From the NCBI GenBank assembly GCA_012862575.1, contig BLSF01000011.1:186001-250000 (forward strand): a DNA stretch of 64,000 nucleotides. The letters run 5' to 3'. The stretch is from Parietichytrium sp. I65-24A (taxonomy: Eukaryota; Sar; Bigyra; Thraustochytrida; Thraustochytriidae). Below the pieces are notes generated by a model. It saw nothing but the letters and a program-made list of their open reading frames with translations. It did not search any database and was not told where the DNA came from. How positions within the stretch are numbered: the first letter of the stretch is position 1; each line of letters starts with the position of its first letter. A program made the translations under genes and the position numbers. This document shows, piece by piece, positions 40,306 to 49,875 of this stretch.

Positions 40306-41771
40306 TCACCAAGTCCTCGACTTTTGCTTGCACTAGTACTCCAACGACCCAATAAGCTCAGATAATAAATAGTTCACCGACCTTGACACCTCCGGCAGAG
40401 GGCTTTTCATTCGTTCGCAAGCCCCTGACAAGCTAAGTGCCCACCAATCGAGCCTCAGCTTCGCCCAATTACTTGATGCCGTTGATGCGCATACGGCGCT
40501 TCCAATCGCGCCGCTTTGCGAACCACACACAACAGCCTGCCAGTCTATTCAAGCGTGACCTCCACCTCGACCTCCCCACGAGCCACGCAACTACGTTGGC
40601 TATGTACAGGAGAACTTGAGACGTCGTAAGAGCTGGCGAGGCCCGTAAGTCTGTGTGTGTCTCTCTCTATGTCGGTCGGTCTGTCTGCACAGGATTGGAA
40701 CAAGGCGTATCCCAATTTTTCACATGTCAACCAAGACACAAAGACGTCGTCGCACATTGTGGGCTGACATCTATGCTTACATGGGCTGACGGACAAGAAG
40801 GATAAGACAACCACCCGCCTTACCAGCCCAATAGCTACTTTGCTGGTAGGTAAGAGAGTTGGGAGTATCGCGCACACGACATAAGTTTAGTATAGGCTGT
40901 ATAGGCGCAACATGGACGTATATGCACGTAGTACAACAAGAGCAAGTAGTGAACACCGAGCCGTTCGCGAACGACTGGGGTTCCTTCTTTAGCCAAGGGT
41001 GGCATAGATGCGCAAAGATTCTTAGGACCTGCAGTATTATTCAGACGCCTACTTGCTCAGGTTAGACTTGCTGGACAAGCTCTACTTGGCATTGCAAAGC
41101 TCGATGTCTCTTCAATTAGTTCGAGTTATTTAAGAGCATCGTCGGATCCCTTTCATTGCGATCGCAACTCATAAACACTCTTTCGCCTCAGAGCTCACAG
41201 CGCCTCTTCTTCATACTATAAATTTCACCCAACGCAACAAACTGTGCACAAACGGAAATTATATGTGGTACTATGGAAGCAAACCAGTGCACACAATTCG
41301 AACGAAGTCGCCGCTACAAACGAACTACCGGTAACTTACATCCTTCCACTATCCTTCACTCCTTCCACTATTTTCCGTAAGAGTGGTTTAATGCACCCGA
41401 GACGATTCAACTCGAGGTGAAAGATGTGAAAGGAGAAAAAACAGGATTCATACATTTTCATACGCAACGCGCGAGATCCTTCACTCCTTTCACTATTTTC
41501 CGTAAGAGTTGTTTAGTGCACCCGAGACGATTCGACGATTCAACTCGAGGTGAAAGAGGTGAAAGAAGAAAAAAATGGATTCATACATTTTCATACGCAA
41601 CGCGCGAGACACTCATACGCACTTCTGACACAGCCGCTCATCCATACAGACCCAAATGAGAGAGGCACTTGTACATGCACGGACGGAGAGGCAGACAGGC
41701 AGACAGAGAGACTGACAGACACAGAGGGAGAGAGAGGGAGGAGGTCGCGGAGAGTGCAAAGAAGGAGGGCA
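40306..41771. other. Intergenic region; start of the 4.1-kb tandem duplication
   Basis: From about 40860 the sequence matches 44965 onward (shared gtatcgcgcacacg, gaacaccgagc, cagtattattcagacgcctacttgctcagg and aaacactctttcg). This marks the left end of a duplicated unit carrying the MLKL-like kinase. No separate gene is supported. Confidence 0.65.
41356..41610 (+). repeat. Duplicated 123-bp promoter segment upstream of kinase 1
   Basis: Two direct copies of a segment containing ttccgtaagagt, cacccgagacgattc, aactcgaggtgaaag and cattttcatacgcaacgcgcgaga, offset by about 123 bp. The paralogue at 45823 has only one, more diverged copy (about 45580-45710). The segment lies 160-400 bp before the start codon, so it may hold promoter elements. 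Confidence 0.8.
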
Positions 41772-44390
41772 ATGATGCCCGACGCCGTGCAAGGGGTCTT
41801 CAGCGTGGTGTCCGAAGTGCTGCGGCTTCTGCAAGCCTCCAAAGTGCTCAGGAAGAAGTGCGAGTTCGTGCGAGATGTCGTGCTGAGACTGCAAAACGCG
41901 CTGCCAAAGATGGGCGACTTTGAAGGCTTCCGAAATATTGAGGCCGTGGTGGTAGAGATGCAGGATGTCCTAGAGACACTGGCCGACAAGAGGCAAGGAA
42001 AATTTGCGCGAATCATGGTATTCTTCTCAGGACAGCAACACAATGAGAAGCTGGATGACTTGCTGGCGAAACTCCAGTTCTTCTTAGACGAGTTTGGAGC
42101 GTGGCAACTCACCAATATCAAGTGCGACCAGGACAGAATGGCTGCCAAGCTCGAGGAACAACACCGCGAAATTCGCGTCGCCTTGAAGAAGCAGACGGCC
42201 GCCATCGACAGACAAGACCGTCAAATCGATGTTGCCGAGCTGCAAGTGGTGCTGAGAGAAGAGGCAGACAGAGGCGACCATGACTGCAACAAATTGCTCG
42301 CCGAAGCAGAGAATCTCGGTGCTGAGGCATTTTGTGCTCAGTTGCGCAACGCTGGCAATCGCAGTGACGCTCAAGTGCTCATGAAGACCTTGGTGGCTCG
42401 CTCGCAGGTCGAGCAGTGCTTGCTCGAGGCCAACGTCAAGCCGAGCGACATTCGCCTCATGACAGACCGCGTTCTTGGGCAAGGCGCGTTCGGGGTAGTG
42501 ATCGAGGCAAACTACAACGGCCGCATTGTGGCCGTCAAACGTGCTGTCGACATGACTGGAAAGAATGTCGGGGAGCTGATATTGGCCCAAGACAACCTGC
42601 GCAAAGAGGCCGAACGCTGGAAAGGCCTCAGGCACAAGAACATCGTCCAGCTCATCGGAACGTGCATCCTCGACAGCCAGTTGTATTTGGTGATGGAAAA
42701 GTGCGACATGTCATTGTTCGATCTGATTCACAAGTCAGACCAAGACATCACACCTGCATTCTTCGAGGCCACAGCACGCGGCATTCTTCGCGGACTCGCG
42801 TATCTGCACGGACAGAACCTGATCCACCGCGACCTCAAGCCAATGAACATCTTGCTGAACCACGGTGCCAACAAAGTCAAGCTTGCGGACTTTGGACTCT
42901 TGAAGGTCAAGGACGCTTACAAAAGTTACGCCATGAGTGCCAACGTCAACGGGGCGCTTGTCTACTTGGCGCCGGAAGTTCTCGAACAACCACCGAGATG
43001 GACGGCGCGAGCTGATCTTTACGCATTTGCGATGATTTGCTGGGAGATACTTCACCGGCAGATTCCATGGGGAGTTGAGAGCCAAAACCATCTCGCGCTG
43101 TACAAGACCGTATGTGTCAAAGAGCAGCGACCGGCGTTCGGAAACCACATTGATGTGCGGCCGTGGTACATTCCGTTCATCGAGAGATGCTGGTCACAGA
43201 ATCTGCGCGACCGACCCACCGCACAGCAAGCGCTGGACGAGGTGGAGTCGAACTCGAGATCTCGGCGCTCCACCAGGGATCTGGCAAGCACGCCCGAAAG
43301 TATGTTTCGCCGATCCACGCCTTCTCCAGCGCTGGCACCTGTTGCGGAGGCGCCGCGCCAGAGTCTCGCTCCTCCCAAAGGCGCGCCTACCAAAGCCGAC
43401 GTCTCGCGCGCCACTCAAGCGCTCAGCTCGGACGACTCTTTCGCAGCTGGCGTCCAGCTCCTCCTCTCAATCGTCCGCTCTGACCAGCTGTGGGATAACT
43501 TTGATTCTGATAACGTCATAGCTCTGCGCAACGATGCTTGGGACGCCGGTGCCGCGGACAAGATTGCGAGCAAGCTGCATTCGTTTGAAGACGCAGATCT
43601 CATCGCCGACTCGCTCTCCACTCTCGCGTTCATTCTTCAAAGTGGTGGACCTCTCGCCAGTCAGTGTTCGGCTCTTGACCAGAAGCACTCTGTGGTTGCA
43701 ACCACGATCGATCTGATGCAAAAGCCACTGTTGCGCGCAAACACCGATGTTCAAAGCGCTGCGTGCCACCTCATCGCATTACTGGCCATTCCAGCCGAGC
43801 TCAAGCAGAACCTCATGGACCGCGACGCAGCGGACCTCATCCTCTCAGCCATGCAGATTCATCGCAGAGAGGGTCGTCTGCAAGCCACTGCATGCAAAGC
43901 CATCGGAAATCTCGCTGCGAGCAACGAAGAGAACGGCGTGACGCTGATGCAGCTCGGCGCAGGAGCTCATGTGGTGGCTGCGCTCAAGAACCACCCCACC
44001 AACGCAGGAGTGCAACTGTTGGGATGCGTGGCCGTTGGGAATCTTGCTGGGAACGCAGAGAACCGCGTGACGCTGATGCAGCTCGGCGCAGGAGCTCTTG
44101 TGGTGGCTGCGCTCAAGAACCATTCCACCAACGCAGGAGTGCAAAAGTGTGGACGCTTTGCCGTTGGGAATCTTGCTAGGAACGCAGAGAACAACGTGAC
44201 GCTGATGCAGCTCGGCGCAGGAGCTCTTGTGGTGGCTGCGCTCAAGAACCACTCCACCAGCGCAGGAATGCAACAGGGGGAAAGCTACGCCGTTGACAAG
44301 CTGGCATTCAAAAGCGCACGAAATCGCAAAACGCTTCGGAAGCTTGGCGCAAGAGGTCTTGTTGAGTCAGCCTTGTGGCAGCACTTTTGA
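41772..44390 (+). CDS. MLKL-like TKL kinase with HeLo-type N-domain and armadillo repeats, copy 1
   Basis: An 872-residue protein from the ATG pair at 41772/41775 (MMPDAVQGVF); the frame is open to 41550, but that part is repeat DNA and not shared with the paralogue. Residues about 3-125 are a four-helix domain of the MLKL/HeLo kind (VSEVLRLLQAS, then RLQNALPKMGDFEGF, then KFARIMVFFSG). A helical brace (about 125-200) is Gln/Asp-rich. The kinase domain (about 230-500) has GQGAFGVV, VAVKR, HRDLKPMNIL, ADFG and APE, so it looks catalytically competent. A disordered Ser/Pro linker follows, then armadillo-type repeats from about 550, the last three being 43-residue near-copies. In animals and plants this N-domain permeabilises membranes in regulated cell death; that role here is inference. 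Compared with copy 2 the reading frame ends early, at a one-base loss near 44386. Confidence 0.85.
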   Translation: MMPDAVQGVFSVVSEVLRLLQASKVLRKKCEFVRDVVLRLQNALPKMGDFEGFRNIEAVVVEMQDVLETLADKRQGKFARIMVFFSGQQHNEKLDDLLAKLQFFLDEFGAWQLTNIKCDQDRMAAKLEEQHREIRVALKKQTAAIDRQDRQIDVAELQVVLREEADRGDHDCNKLLAEAENLGAEAFCAQLRNAGNRSDAQVLMKTLVARSQVEQCLLEANVKPSDIRLMTDRVLGQGAFGVVIEANYNGRIVAVKRAVDMTGKNVGELILAQDNLRKEAERWKGLRHKNIVQLIGTCILDSQLYLVMEKCDMSLFDLIHKSDQDITPAFFEATARGILRGLAYLHGQNLIHRDLKPMNILLNHGANKVKLADFGLLKVKDAYKSYAMSANVNGALVYLAPEVLEQPPRWTARADLYAFAMICWEILHRQIPWGVESQNHLALYKTVCVKEQRPAFGNHIDVRPWYIPFIERCWSQNLRDRPTAQQALDEVESNSRSRRSTRDLASTPESMFRRSTPSPALAPVAEAPRQSLAPPKGAPTKADVSRATQALSSDDSFAAGVQLLLSIVRSDQLWDNFDSDNVIALRNDAWDAGAADKIASKLHSFEDADLIADSLSTLAFILQSGGPLASQCSALDQKHSVVATTIDLMQKPLLRANTDVQSAACHLIALLAIPAELKQNLMDRDAADLILSAMQIHRREGRLQATACKAIGNLAASNEENGVTLMQLGAGAHVVAALKNHPTNAGVQLLGCVAVGNLAGNAENRVTLMQLGAGALVVAALKNHSTNAGVQKCGRFAVGNLARNAENNVTLMQLGAGALVVAALKNHSTSAGMQQGESYAVDKLAFKSARNRKTLRKLGARGLVESALWQHF
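43929..44315 (+). repeat. Tandem 129-bp armadillo repeats
   Basis: Three successive 129-bp units (43 codons) starting at 43929, 44058 and 44187. Each has the conserved core gtgacgctgatgcagctcggcgc and the following gtggtggctgcgctcaagaacca. High DNA identity between units indicates recent expansion or homogenisation and makes the tract prone to copy-number change. Confidence 0.9.
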
Positions 44391-45822
44391 ACGAAAATGT
44401 CGTCAGAGCGGCTAAGAGTGTTTTACAGTCACTCTAGTCGGTCCATGCACTTTGTTTTTATGCCAATCGAGTTGTCATTCCTTATTTCCAGTTAACAAGT
44501 AGGATTTATCCAGATCGTGCGTTTCGGAGCGGGAATTCGCACGCGCTTCTTTTTTATCCCTTTCACTTCCTAAACTTTCTTTTGTTTTGTTGAGATTGAA
44601 GTGAAGATATAAAACTTTCCTTCAGAACGTGTACCTCAAGCCGCTCAGAATGTATACCGTTATATACATATTTCTCGCGCAAATACTTTTGAACCGAGTG
44701 AGCTAAACAATAAATGAATGCGGGAAGAGAACCAGGGAAAAGCGTGAACGAAAATTAAAAAGTTGTGCGTTTTTCAAATCAACCAATGAAGGAGTGAATG
44801 GAAGTAGCTGAGTGATAAAGAAAGGGAGACCCGACAATCAAAAAACTGGGAAACCTCTTTTATAAATCACGTCGATGCGATGAATTTGCAAAAGTGCGAT
44901 AGTGTGGTGGAAGAACCGGCCATCCCAGGCGGATGTCACAAGCCTCTTGTACCTAGAGTTAGCTTGGAAGTATCGCGCACACGTAGTACAACCAGGACGT
45001 ACCAGAACTGTGGAACAATGTGCAAGTGTGGAAGTGAACACCGAGCAGCTCGCGAACGACTGGAGTTCCTTCTGCAGCCAAAGATGCGCAAAGATGCTTG
45101 GGAGGCTTGGGGCCTGCAGTATTATTCAGACGCCTACTTGCTCAGGTCAGACTTGCTGGACAAGCTCGACTAGGCATTGCAAACTTCAATGAATTCGAGT
45201 TATTTAAGAGCATCGTCAGATTCCTTTCATTGCGATCGCAACTCATAAACACTCTTTCGTCCCACAGCTCACAGCGCCTCTTCTTCATATAAATTTCACC
45301 CAACGCAAATTGAATGTAGTCCTTGGTACAAGTCCTCAGTACGAATGCATACAATGTGTGCTCTACGAGACTATATTACCGATCAGATAGCTGATACCAT
45401 CATTAGCGACTGTCAGAGCAAAACCTAAGAAACCGCGCACCGTGACAAGCTGGACACAAACGGGAGTTACTATTGATACATATATATGGTACTACGAAAG
45501 CAAACCAGTGCAACCAGTGCACATCAGAGCACACACCATTTGGACAAAGAATAGACATAAGTAACTTACATCCTTTCACTATCCTTCACTTCTTTCACTA
45601 TTTTCAGTAAGAGTGGTTTAGTGCATCAGAGACGATGCAACTGAAGATTCCAGAGGTGAAAGAGGGATTACTGCAGTCATACATATTGATACGCTATGAG
45701 CGAGATACTCGTACGTACTTCTGACACAGACGCTCATCCACACAGACCCACATGAGGGAGGCACTTACAGACACAGAGGGAGAGGGAGGAGGTCGCGGAG
45801 AGTGCAAAGAAGGAGGGCAAAG
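44391..45822. other. Intergenic region between the kinase copies
   Basis: Contains the worn 3' part of copy 1 (44391-44490), a 3' UTR-like stretch, then the duplicated upstream block from 44880. Nothing else is supported as coding. Confidence 0.6.
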
Positions 45823-48123
45823 ATGGCCGACGTACAAGGGGTCTTCAGCGTGGTGTCCGAAGTGCTGCGGCTTTTGCAAGCCTCCAAAGTGCTCAGGAAG
45901 AAGTGCGAGTTCGTGCGAGATGTCGTGCTGAGACTGCAAAACGCGCTGCCAGAGATGGGCGACTTTGAAGGGTTCCGAAATATTGAGGCCGTGATGGTAG
46001 AGATGCAGGATGTCCTAGAGACACTGGCCGCCAAGAGGCAAGGAAAATTTGCGCGAATTATGGTATTCTTTTCAGGACAACAATACAATGAGAAGCTGGA
46101 TGACTTGCTGGCGAAACTCCACTTCTTCTTAGACGAGTTTGGAGTGTGGCAACTCACCAAACTCAAGTGCGGCCAGGACGAAATCAAGTGCGGCCAGGAC
46201 AGAATGGCGGCCAAGCTCGAGGAACAATACCGCGAGATTCGCGTCGCCTTGGAGAAGCAGACAGACGCCATCGACAGACAAGACCGTCAGGACGATGTTG
46301 CCGAGCTGCAAACGGTGCTGAGAGAAGAGGCAGACAGAGGCGACCATGACTGCAACAAATTGCTCGCCGAAGCAGAGAATCTCGGTGCTGAGGCATTCTG
46401 TGCTCAGTTGCGCAACGCTGGCAATCGCAGTGATGCCCAAGTGCTCATGAAGACCTTAGTGGCTCGCTCGCAGGTCGAGCAGTGCTTGCTCGAGGCCAAC
46501 GTCAAGCCGACCGACATTCGCCTCATGACAGACCGCGTTCTTGGGCAAGGCGCGTTCGGGGTAGTGATCGAGGCAAACTACAACGGCCGCATTGTGGCCG
46601 TCAAACGTGCTGTCGACATGACTGGAAAGAATGTCGGGGAGCTGATATTGGCCCAAGACAACCTGCGCAAAGAGGCCGAACGCTGGAAAGGCCTCAGGCA
46701 CAAAAACATCGTCCAGCTCATCGGAACGTGCATCCTCGACAGCCAGTTGTATTTGGTGATGGAAAAGTGCGACATGTCATTGTTCGATCTGATTCACAAG
46801 TCAGACCAAGACATCACACCTGCGTTCTTCGAGGCAACCGCACGCGACATTCTTCGCGGGCTCGCGTATCTGCACGGACAGAACTTGATCCACCGCGACC
46901 TCAAGCCAATGAACATCTTGCTGAGCCACGGTGCCAACAAAGTCAAGCTTGCGGACTTTGGACTCTTGAAGGTCAAGGACGCTTACAAAAGTTACGCCAT
47001 GAGTGCCAACGTCAACGGGGCGCTTGTCTACTTGGCGCCGGAAGTTCTCGAACAACCACCGAGATGGACGGCGCGAGCTGATCTTTACGCATTTGCGATG
47101 ATTTGCTGGGAGATACTTCACCGGCAGATTCCATGGGGAGTTGAGAGCCAAAACCATCTCGCGCTGTACAAGACCGTATGTGTCAAAGAGCAGCGACCGG
47201 CGTTCGGAAACCACATTGATGTGCGGCCGTGGTACATTCCGTTCATCGAGAGATGCTGGTCACAGAATCTGCGCGACCGACCCACCGCACAGCAAGCGCT
47301 GGACGAGGTGGAGTCGAACTCGAGATCTCGGCGCTCCACCAGGGATCTGGCAAGCACGCCCGAAAGTATGTTTCGCCGATCCACGCCTTCTCCAGCGCTG
47401 GCACCTGTTGCGGAGGCGCCGCGCCAGAGTCTCGCTCCTCCCAAAGGCGCGCCTACCAAAGCCGACGTCTCGCGCGCCACTCAAGCGCTCAGCTCGGACG
47501 ACTCTTTCGCAGCTGGCGTCCAGCTCCTCCTCTCAATCGTCCGCTCTGACCAGCTGTGGGATAACTTTGATTCTGATAACGTCATAGCTCTGCGCAACGA
47601 TGCTTGGGACGCCGGTGCCGCGGACAAGATTGCGAGCAAGCTGCATTCGTTTGAAGAAGCAGATCTCATCGCCGACTCGCTCTCCACTCTCGCGTTCATT
47701 CTTCAAAGTGATAGACCTCTCGCCACGCAATATTCGGCTCTCGACCAGAAGCACTCTGTGGTTGCAACCACGATCGATCTGATGCAAAAGCCGCTGCTGC
47801 GCATAAACAGCGGAGTTCAAAGCGCTGCGTGCCACCTCATCGGATTGCTGGCCTTTTCAGCCGAGCTCTGCCAGAACCTCATGGACCGCGACGCAGCGGA
47901 CCTCATCCTCTCAGCCATGCAGATTCATCGCAGAGAGGGTCGTCTGCAAGCCACTGCATGCAACGCCATTAGAATTCTCACTAGACATAATGCAGAGAAC
48001 CGCGTGACGCTGATGCAGCTCGGCGCAGGAGCTCTTGTGGTGGCTGCGCTCAAGAACCACTCCACCAACGCAGGAAGTGCAAGAGTGGGGATGCACAGCC
48101 GTTGGGAATCTTGCTTTGAATAA
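45823..48123 (+). CDS. MLKL-like TKL kinase with armadillo repeats, copy 2 (frameshifted in the repeats)
   Basis: A 766-residue frame starting MADVQGVFSVV, with the same order as copy 1: HeLo-like four-helix domain, brace, complete TKL kinase (GQGAFG, VAVKR, HRDLKPMN, DFG, APE), linker and armadillo repeats. The brace has a small insertion (a repeated K-C-G-Q-D unit) relative to copy 1. One extra A at 48075-48076, in caggaagtgc where copy 1 has caggagtgc, shifts the frame inside an armadillo unit and ends the chain after 16 foreign residues. The kinase half is intact and could still be made. A sequencing error at the A pair is possible. Confidence 0.8.
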   Translation: MADVQGVFSVVSEVLRLLQASKVLRKKCEFVRDVVLRLQNALPEMGDFEGFRNIEAVMVEMQDVLETLAAKRQGKFARIMVFFSGQQYNEKLDDLLAKLHFFLDEFGVWQLTKLKCGQDEIKCGQDRMAAKLEEQYREIRVALEKQTDAIDRQDRQDDVAELQTVLREEADRGDHDCNKLLAEAENLGAEAFCAQLRNAGNRSDAQVLMKTLVARSQVEQCLLEANVKPTDIRLMTDRVLGQGAFGVVIEANYNGRIVAVKRAVDMTGKNVGELILAQDNLRKEAERWKGLRHKNIVQLIGTCILDSQLYLVMEKCDMSLFDLIHKSDQDITPAFFEATARDILRGLAYLHGQNLIHRDLKPMNILLSHGANKVKLADFGLLKVKDAYKSYAMSANVNGALVYLAPEVLEQPPRWTARADLYAFAMICWEILHRQIPWGVESQNHLALYKTVCVKEQRPAFGNHIDVRPWYIPFIERCWSQNLRDRPTAQQALDEVESNSRSRRSTRDLASTPESMFRRSTPSPALAPVAEAPRQSLAPPKGAPTKADVSRATQALSSDDSFAAGVQLLLSIVRSDQLWDNFDSDNVIALRNDAWDAGAADKIASKLHSFEEADLIADSLSTLAFILQSDRPLATQYSALDQKHSVVATTIDLMQKPLLRINSGVQSAACHLIGLLAFSAELCQNLMDRDAADLILSAMQIHRREGRLQATACNAIRILTRHNAENRVTLMQLGAGALVVAALKNHSTNAGSARVGMHSRWESCFE

Positions 48124-48454
48124 CGCAGAGAACCGCGTGACGCTGATGCAGCTCGGCGCAGGAGCTCTTGTGGTGGCTGCGCTCAAGAACCACTCCACCA
48201 ACGCAGGAGTGCAAGAGCGGGGATGCTACGCCGTTTATTGGCTGGCATTCAATAACGCACCAAATCGCAAAATTCTTCTCAAGCTTGGCACAAGAAGTCT
48301 TGTTAAGTCAGCCTTACACCAGCACTCATTGAACGAAAATGTCGTCAGAGCGGCTAAGATTGCTTTGGAGGAACTCTGTCGGTCGATGCACTTTCTTGTC
48401 GCATTATTTGTTTTATTTCTGGCAATCGCGTTGTCATTCCTTATTTTTAGTTGA
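48077..48454 (+). pseudogene. Out-of-frame 3' part of kinase copy 2, ending in a possible tail anchor
   Basis: In the +1 frame relative to the upstream frame, the armadillo homology continues for about 1.5 more units (VTLMQLGAGALVV) and then through a last divergent unit. It closes with a strongly hydrophobic C-terminal segment of about 19 residues, rich in Leu, Phe, Val and Ala, and a stop at 48454. It resembles a tail-anchor membrane helix. In copy 1 the matching DNA lies beyond its premature stop and has further damage. Confidence 0.7.
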
Positions 48455-49875
48455 CAAGGATTCATCCAGATTGTGCGTTTCGGAGCCGGTATTCGCAGGC
48501 GCTTCTTGTTCTTTTTATTCCTTTCATTTCCTCTTTTATGGTGAACTTTCTTTATGTTTTGTTGAGATTGAAGTGAAGATATAAAACTTTCCTTCAGAAC
48601 ATGTGCCTCAAGCCGCTCAGAATGTATACCGGTTCTCGCGCAAATACTTTTGAACCGAGTGAGCTGAGCAATAAATGAATGCGGGAAGAGAACTAGGAAA
48701 AGCGTGAATGAAAATCAAAGGAAGTCATGCGTTTCTCAATCAAATAAACAAATAAATAAGTGAATGCGTGAGTGAATGTAAATAAATTATTGATAAAGAA
48801 AGGGAAGCCTCGGCACTCGAAACCGGGAAAGCTCCCCAATAACGTGAATAACGTGAATACGATTAATTTTTAATGATTCTTCATGATCCATGAAGATCCA
48901 TGAAGATTACTATTTTCAAAAACATGGAGGAAAATGAAAGACGCTGAGAGAAGAACCGGGCATTCCAGGCGAATAGTTCTTTTTCACTTTTTTCCGGAAT
49001 GAAAAAGACATTTTTGCGAACTTTCTTCCTTGTTTGTGTATTATGCTTCAAAATCAAGAAACAATATTACGATGAAAAGGTAAAAACAGCGAGAGCCGAA
49101 AACGTCGCACCAAAAAGAAAGATAGAAGAACAGGTTCTTTCAAAAAATCGACTCTTGTTCTTTTCTCGAGTCAGTCACAAGAAAAGCGTCGGAAAATAGA
49201 CGAAAACAGAGAAAGCTATCGTGAGCCGCCCTCTGCCTTTGCCACAACACAAAAAGAACACAAACGACCCTCCTCTTGTTCGCTACCGCCCCACCAACCT
49301 CTACTATAGCGGCCCACGAACTAATACACAGTGCCGGTGCGTGCGTCTCTCTACCCGACCCCGCGTTATCAGTACCCGCGAAGTAGCACTTATTAGCTTA
49401 CTGGTACAGTGTCCGTCAACGATCAAATTATGACTGACAAGCACTTACACACGCGATAAGTACTCTTACTGCCATGCATTCAATTTCACATTTTCACATT
49501 CACATAATAATACTTTGCAAATGTATTGCAAATGTATTGGAAACTTATCGAGTTTTGCGAAGCGTTGAAAAGAGAGAGAGAGACAGAGAGACAAAGAGAG
49601 AGAGAGAGGTCCTCGCGCGAAAACAGAGCGTACTGACTGCGAGGACTGTGGGTACTGTGGGGATTCTGTGGGGACTCTGTGGGTGGAGCCAGTGGGGTCA
49701 GTGGCGCATACGCGACTCGGCGTGTGTATGAGCGCGCGCTCGAGGGCCCGGCGTGGAAGGTGAGGGCGAGGTGGGCTTACAGGGACAGTCATCGGAGTGA
49801 GGCTCTTTGGAAAGGCCAGGAACGTATTCGCTTTAGGAGGCTGCAGGAGGCAGACGGGTTTGCGGGTGGCGAAAG
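48455..49875. other. Intergenic region, no gene seen
   Basis: Begins with the 3' UTR of kinase copy 2. A purine-rich (GAGA) tract occurs at about 49568-49610 in the LRRC56 upstream region. A 66-codon frame at 48999-49199 has no support. Confidence 0.55.

Larger units (their letters stand above)
40860..44960 (+). repeat. Tandem segmental duplication, unit 1
   Basis: About 4.1 kb including leader, kinase gene and 3' region, repeated at about 44965-48960. Offset is 4066 bp within the kinase coding region. Intergenic parts are diverged with small insertions and deletions, while the kinase core is nearly unchanged. Confidence 0.85.
44965..48985 (+). repeat. Tandem segmental duplication, unit 2
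   Basis: Second copy of the 4.1-kb unit. Its 3' UTR matches that of unit 1 (gagattgaagtgaagatataaaactttccttcagaac at 44592 and 48564). Around 48945-48975 the sequence agaagaaccgggcattccaggcg matches gaagaaccggccatcccaggcg at 44910, so a third unit once followed or the crossover point lies here. Confidence 0.85.

Noticed and set aside
41550-41771. Upstream extension of the kinase copy 1 frame by 74 residues
   Set aside because: It lies in the duplicated promoter segment and has no counterpart in copy 2, whose homology begins at the shared ATG.
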